Shown in pieces: positions 61,207 through 64,000 of a stretch of DNA of 64,000 nt. The stretch is taken from the NCBI RefSeq assembly GCF_040807025.1, contig NC_090942.1, positions 178,626,247-178,690,246 on the forward strand. The letters are read 5' to 3'. The stretch is from Struthio camelus (taxonomy: Eukaryota > Chordata > Aves > Struthioniformes > Struthionidae). A program made the translations under genes and the position numbers. The notes beneath the pieces are model-generated. The model worked only from the letters and a program-made list of their open reading frames with translations. It was not told the DNA's origin and did no database searches. How positions within the stretch are numbered: position 1 is the first letter of the stretch; each line of letters opens with the position of its first letter.

Positions 61207-61732
61207 TATTGCAAAAAGCTTATTTATTTTGTGTAGAGTAAATGATATAAAAATAGGCCTTGAAAGATATGCTTGTTATTTGTTTAATATTTTCTTTGCC
61301 AGTAGTATAGCCTGTCCCATGCCCACATCTATCACAAACCAAGTATTTTGTTCACAAGCATCATAGCAATGCAAAGTTTTTGCCTATCGACCAGCTAAAC
61401 ATTACACTTGGGTTACAAACATTACAAGTACCAAGCAGTCTAAATGGTGACTAGGATTATGACATTCTGCATTTTGATTGCCCAAAATGCGTTTGGAAAG
61501 TAAGAGTCATTCTCTGGAAGGTAAGAAGTTTAACCCACTCTTATACTGCCTAGCAACATTTAAAGGGTCCTGAAATCCAAAAATATGAGGGAAAAATGCT
61601 GTTGTTATTTACTGATCTGAGTCAGACAGAAAGGAAGAGACTCATAATGTTTCATTATCTTAATCAAGAAGAAAGAAAGGGAGTGAAAAAGTTAATTTAA
61701 TGCAGTGCAGTTTCTAATTCAAATCAGAAAAC

Positions 61733-61775
61733 GTTTACAAGCCAATTTTGAATGTTTACAAGCCAATTTTTGAAT
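61733..61775 (+). repeat. 21-bp tandem duplication
   Basis: GTTTACAAGCCAATTTTGAAT at 61733-61753 is repeated at 61754-61775 with one extra T. Confidence 0.9.
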
Positions 61776-62791
61776 GAGTAGCAAGGCAGAGAACTGGCAG
61801 AGACAAGGGCAGTAAAATGGCATGACTGGGTAATGAAACTGGTGCAGCTTTCACACAGACATAGTTATTGAAGTCCTAATTGTAAATTAATATAAAACCT
61901 AAACTTTGCAGTAATGTATTGAATACCATTGCAACTATACCTCCTATTTTGGTGGGGTTTGCATTGCATATTTCCTGTGAAATTATTTTCATGTGTGAGT
62001 AAAGCTGTGAATCTAGCTCCACAGGTTTAGGTCCTGTACAGTTAGGCCTTATTTATTCATTTATTTGCTAATCAGTACGATAAGCATGCCTGGCTGTGTA
62101 CCATGTGAAATATACCTGCTTAATCTTTATTTTGCAACCTACATATTACAAAAGTGTGGAACTTACTTGTGTGGAGTATTTGACACTTGTTTAGCAGCTG
62201 GTTAAACACCATTAAACTACTTGACACTGAATGTGCAATAATATTTTCTCAATTAAAGTGCCTGTTGGCATTCACTAGCATTAGGATAATCAGTTTCTTG
62301 GGGAACGTCCCTGTAAAATACCTGTCCGGTATAACCCATCCCAGTGAAGCAAAAATAAATCATTTTATCAAAATGCATAATCTTCATATTCTATCTGTTA
62401 CGGTCCTTTAATGGTATAAGTTAGAATTGCACCTGGTCCAGCATAATTCCCTGGGGAAATATTGTTTGGTACATTGACACTAGGACAAATCCTTGTTTAT
62501 ATAAAATGAAGCACAAGAACATTAATATATACATTTAACATAACCTTCAAGTTTTACAGTCAAGCCCAGAATAGTTGCTCTGTAAGCGGCATAGAAGACA
62601 ATTCATCTCACTTGAAGATAGAGGCCTAGCCGTACTTCCAGAAGTGTTTCCTGGAGTGGAAATGTTTAAAACGGAAAGCTAAAAGAATATTTTGATTACT
62701 TCTGCAAGCTTATTCATACCCACTTCAAATCCAAGTCCACTGGCTTGCTATGCTCTCTGTGTGACTTTCATTTTTTTTTAAGGGGGCAGCC

Positions 62792-62828
62792 ATGTAGTAA
62801 GACCACAATAGTTGTGGTCTCACTACAT
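62792..62828. repeat. Inverted repeat, 17-bp arms, 3-nt loop
   Basis: Left arm 62792-62808 (ATGTAGTAAGACCACAA) and right arm 62812-62828 pair at 16 of 17 positions around the loop TAG. Intergenic. Confidence 0.9.
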
Positions 62829-63379
62829 CTTCTTGTGTAAATGGTAATCTTTACGTAAAGAGGTAAGAAATGTTGTTATACAATATTCTTAAAATATATA
62901 TGAAAGAGAAAAATAAAAGTATTGTTCAAGTCAGGAACAAATATAGGGGGAATAACCCCTTTTGGGACCACAGCAACCACCTATGCATTCTGGAGCATTT
63001 TAGGAACTAATATCTCTCGCACCCCTGCCTATGAGTAGTGGAAGTCCCACTCTCTCTGGCTAGACTTTTCTAGCTCTCCTGGATATATCCCAAATTGCCA
63101 GCTTAAACTCACTCATGAGTAAGGGCCTTCAAATAAAGGTGTTTCAGATACTATGGAGATAAAAGCCATATATAAGTGTTTCAATGGATTCCTGTTGTTA
63201 TTTGTAGCCACACGTTTTTCCATACCCTTTACCAGGGATAATCATAGTCATCTCACTCTTTGTGCTCTTTAGTAGTCATTTACATGCCATCCTCACTGCA
63301 TTTTTTAGTCACGTGCTGTGTTTGGTGGTGCTGGGTTGAGGATAGTATTTTCTCAGGCCACTGCTGAAACGCTAATCCA

Positions 63380-63560
63380 GATAGCACTGCTGTCACCTCC
63401 AAGGTGGATTATTGTAATTCCTTTCCTGTGTCTACCTGATTGTAAAACTTCACAAGTTCTGTTTTACATAAAATACTGCGACTGACATGCTTATTCGTCT
63501 TAAACCAAATTAGCATATCACTCCCGTCTTTTGATCCGTGCTATGGCTGCCAGTTAGAGC
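63380..63560 (+). mobile_element. L2-like LINE remnant
   Basis: One frame gives VDYCNSFPV and, after shifts, HITPVF*SVLWLPV. These resemble the LDYCNALL ... HITPVLKSLHWLPV region near the C-terminus of L2-type reverse transcriptase ORFs. Several stops and frame changes; old and inactive. Confidence 0.55.
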
Positions 63561-64000
63561 AGTGCCTCCTTCCTATACGACCGGGCAGGCGTTGATGCAT
63601 GATGATGGGTTCTGACCACAACTATTAACACAAGCGTAGAGTTTAGACTGTAAAATATTGCCTTCCTCCATCTGCACACTCTTAAATTGCCTTTATCTTT
63701 GCTTTATACTGGTGCGTCACTGCTTTTAACAGCTGTATTTAAGAATAATTAATACATTCCTGGATATTAGGAACGGGAACGGACTACTCAGACATTCTAG
63801 CTGAAGGAATGTGTCCTCTTACTGCAGAAAGTCATGTTTTATAGCACTCTTTTAAATGAGGTTTTTACTAGATAAACGAGACTCCACTGTACTCCACACA
63901 CTAGTTTGAAGCATGCAGACTCTGGCTTAAATAAATGAATTACCATCTAGCAAATATGAGACTTTTTAAGCCTGTGTTTGCATGACTCTGTATGGAATAA

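Overview
This is vertebrate chromosomal DNA, most likely from a bird. The evidence is split, intron-rich genes with GT-AG introns, a single CpG island, a CR1-type LINE 3' end near 32.7 kb and degraded CR1/L2-like LINE remnants elsewhere, and modest intron sizes. Almost no ORF over 150 codons is real, because the coding sequence is cut into exons of 24-602 nt. I assembled the genes by matching translated segments to remembered vertebrate proteins and choosing splice sites that keep the reading frame. No search was run.

Three genes occupy the first 51 kb. DIS3 (+ strand, 1.6-19.9 kb) encodes the RNA exosome nuclease. Twenty exons, corresponding to exons 2-21 of the human gene, are present with every junction in phase; exon 1 lies left of the window. 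BORA (- strand, 44.4-21.6 kb) encodes the Aurora A/PLK1 activator, with one probable non-coding exon and eleven coding exons giving 569 codons plus stop. MZT1 (+ strand, 44.8-50.6 kb) encodes a gamma-tubulin complex subunit of 72 residues in three exons. DIS3 and BORA are convergent, with about 1.7 kb between their probable poly(A) sites. BORA and MZT1 are divergent and share a CpG-island promoter with three CCAAT boxes spaced 31-32 bp, an arrangement typical of G2/M genes, which fits both being mitotic regulators. The gene order and orientation match the human 13q22 block (MZT1-BORA-DIS3-PIBF1) as I remember it.

From 50.7 to 64 kb I find no gene. This stretch holds old LINE debris (52.7-53.1 kb, 59.4-60.9 kb, 63.4-63.6 kb), two strong CTCF-like motifs in the same orientation (58.06 and 61.19 kb), small tandem duplications and one long hairpin. 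In human the corresponding side is the large interval towards DACH1.

The points most worth checking are: a possible 24-nt in-frame microexon of DIS3 (15594-15617) inside an intron whose donor is GC rather than GT; an unexplained protein-like ORF in the next DIS3 intron (16941-17156); a perfect 28-bp palindrome in DIS3 intron 10; the triple-CCAAT bidirectional promoter; and a weak GTTGGT donor in BORA. I saw no novel multi-gene system; this is a conserved housekeeping and mitotic locus.
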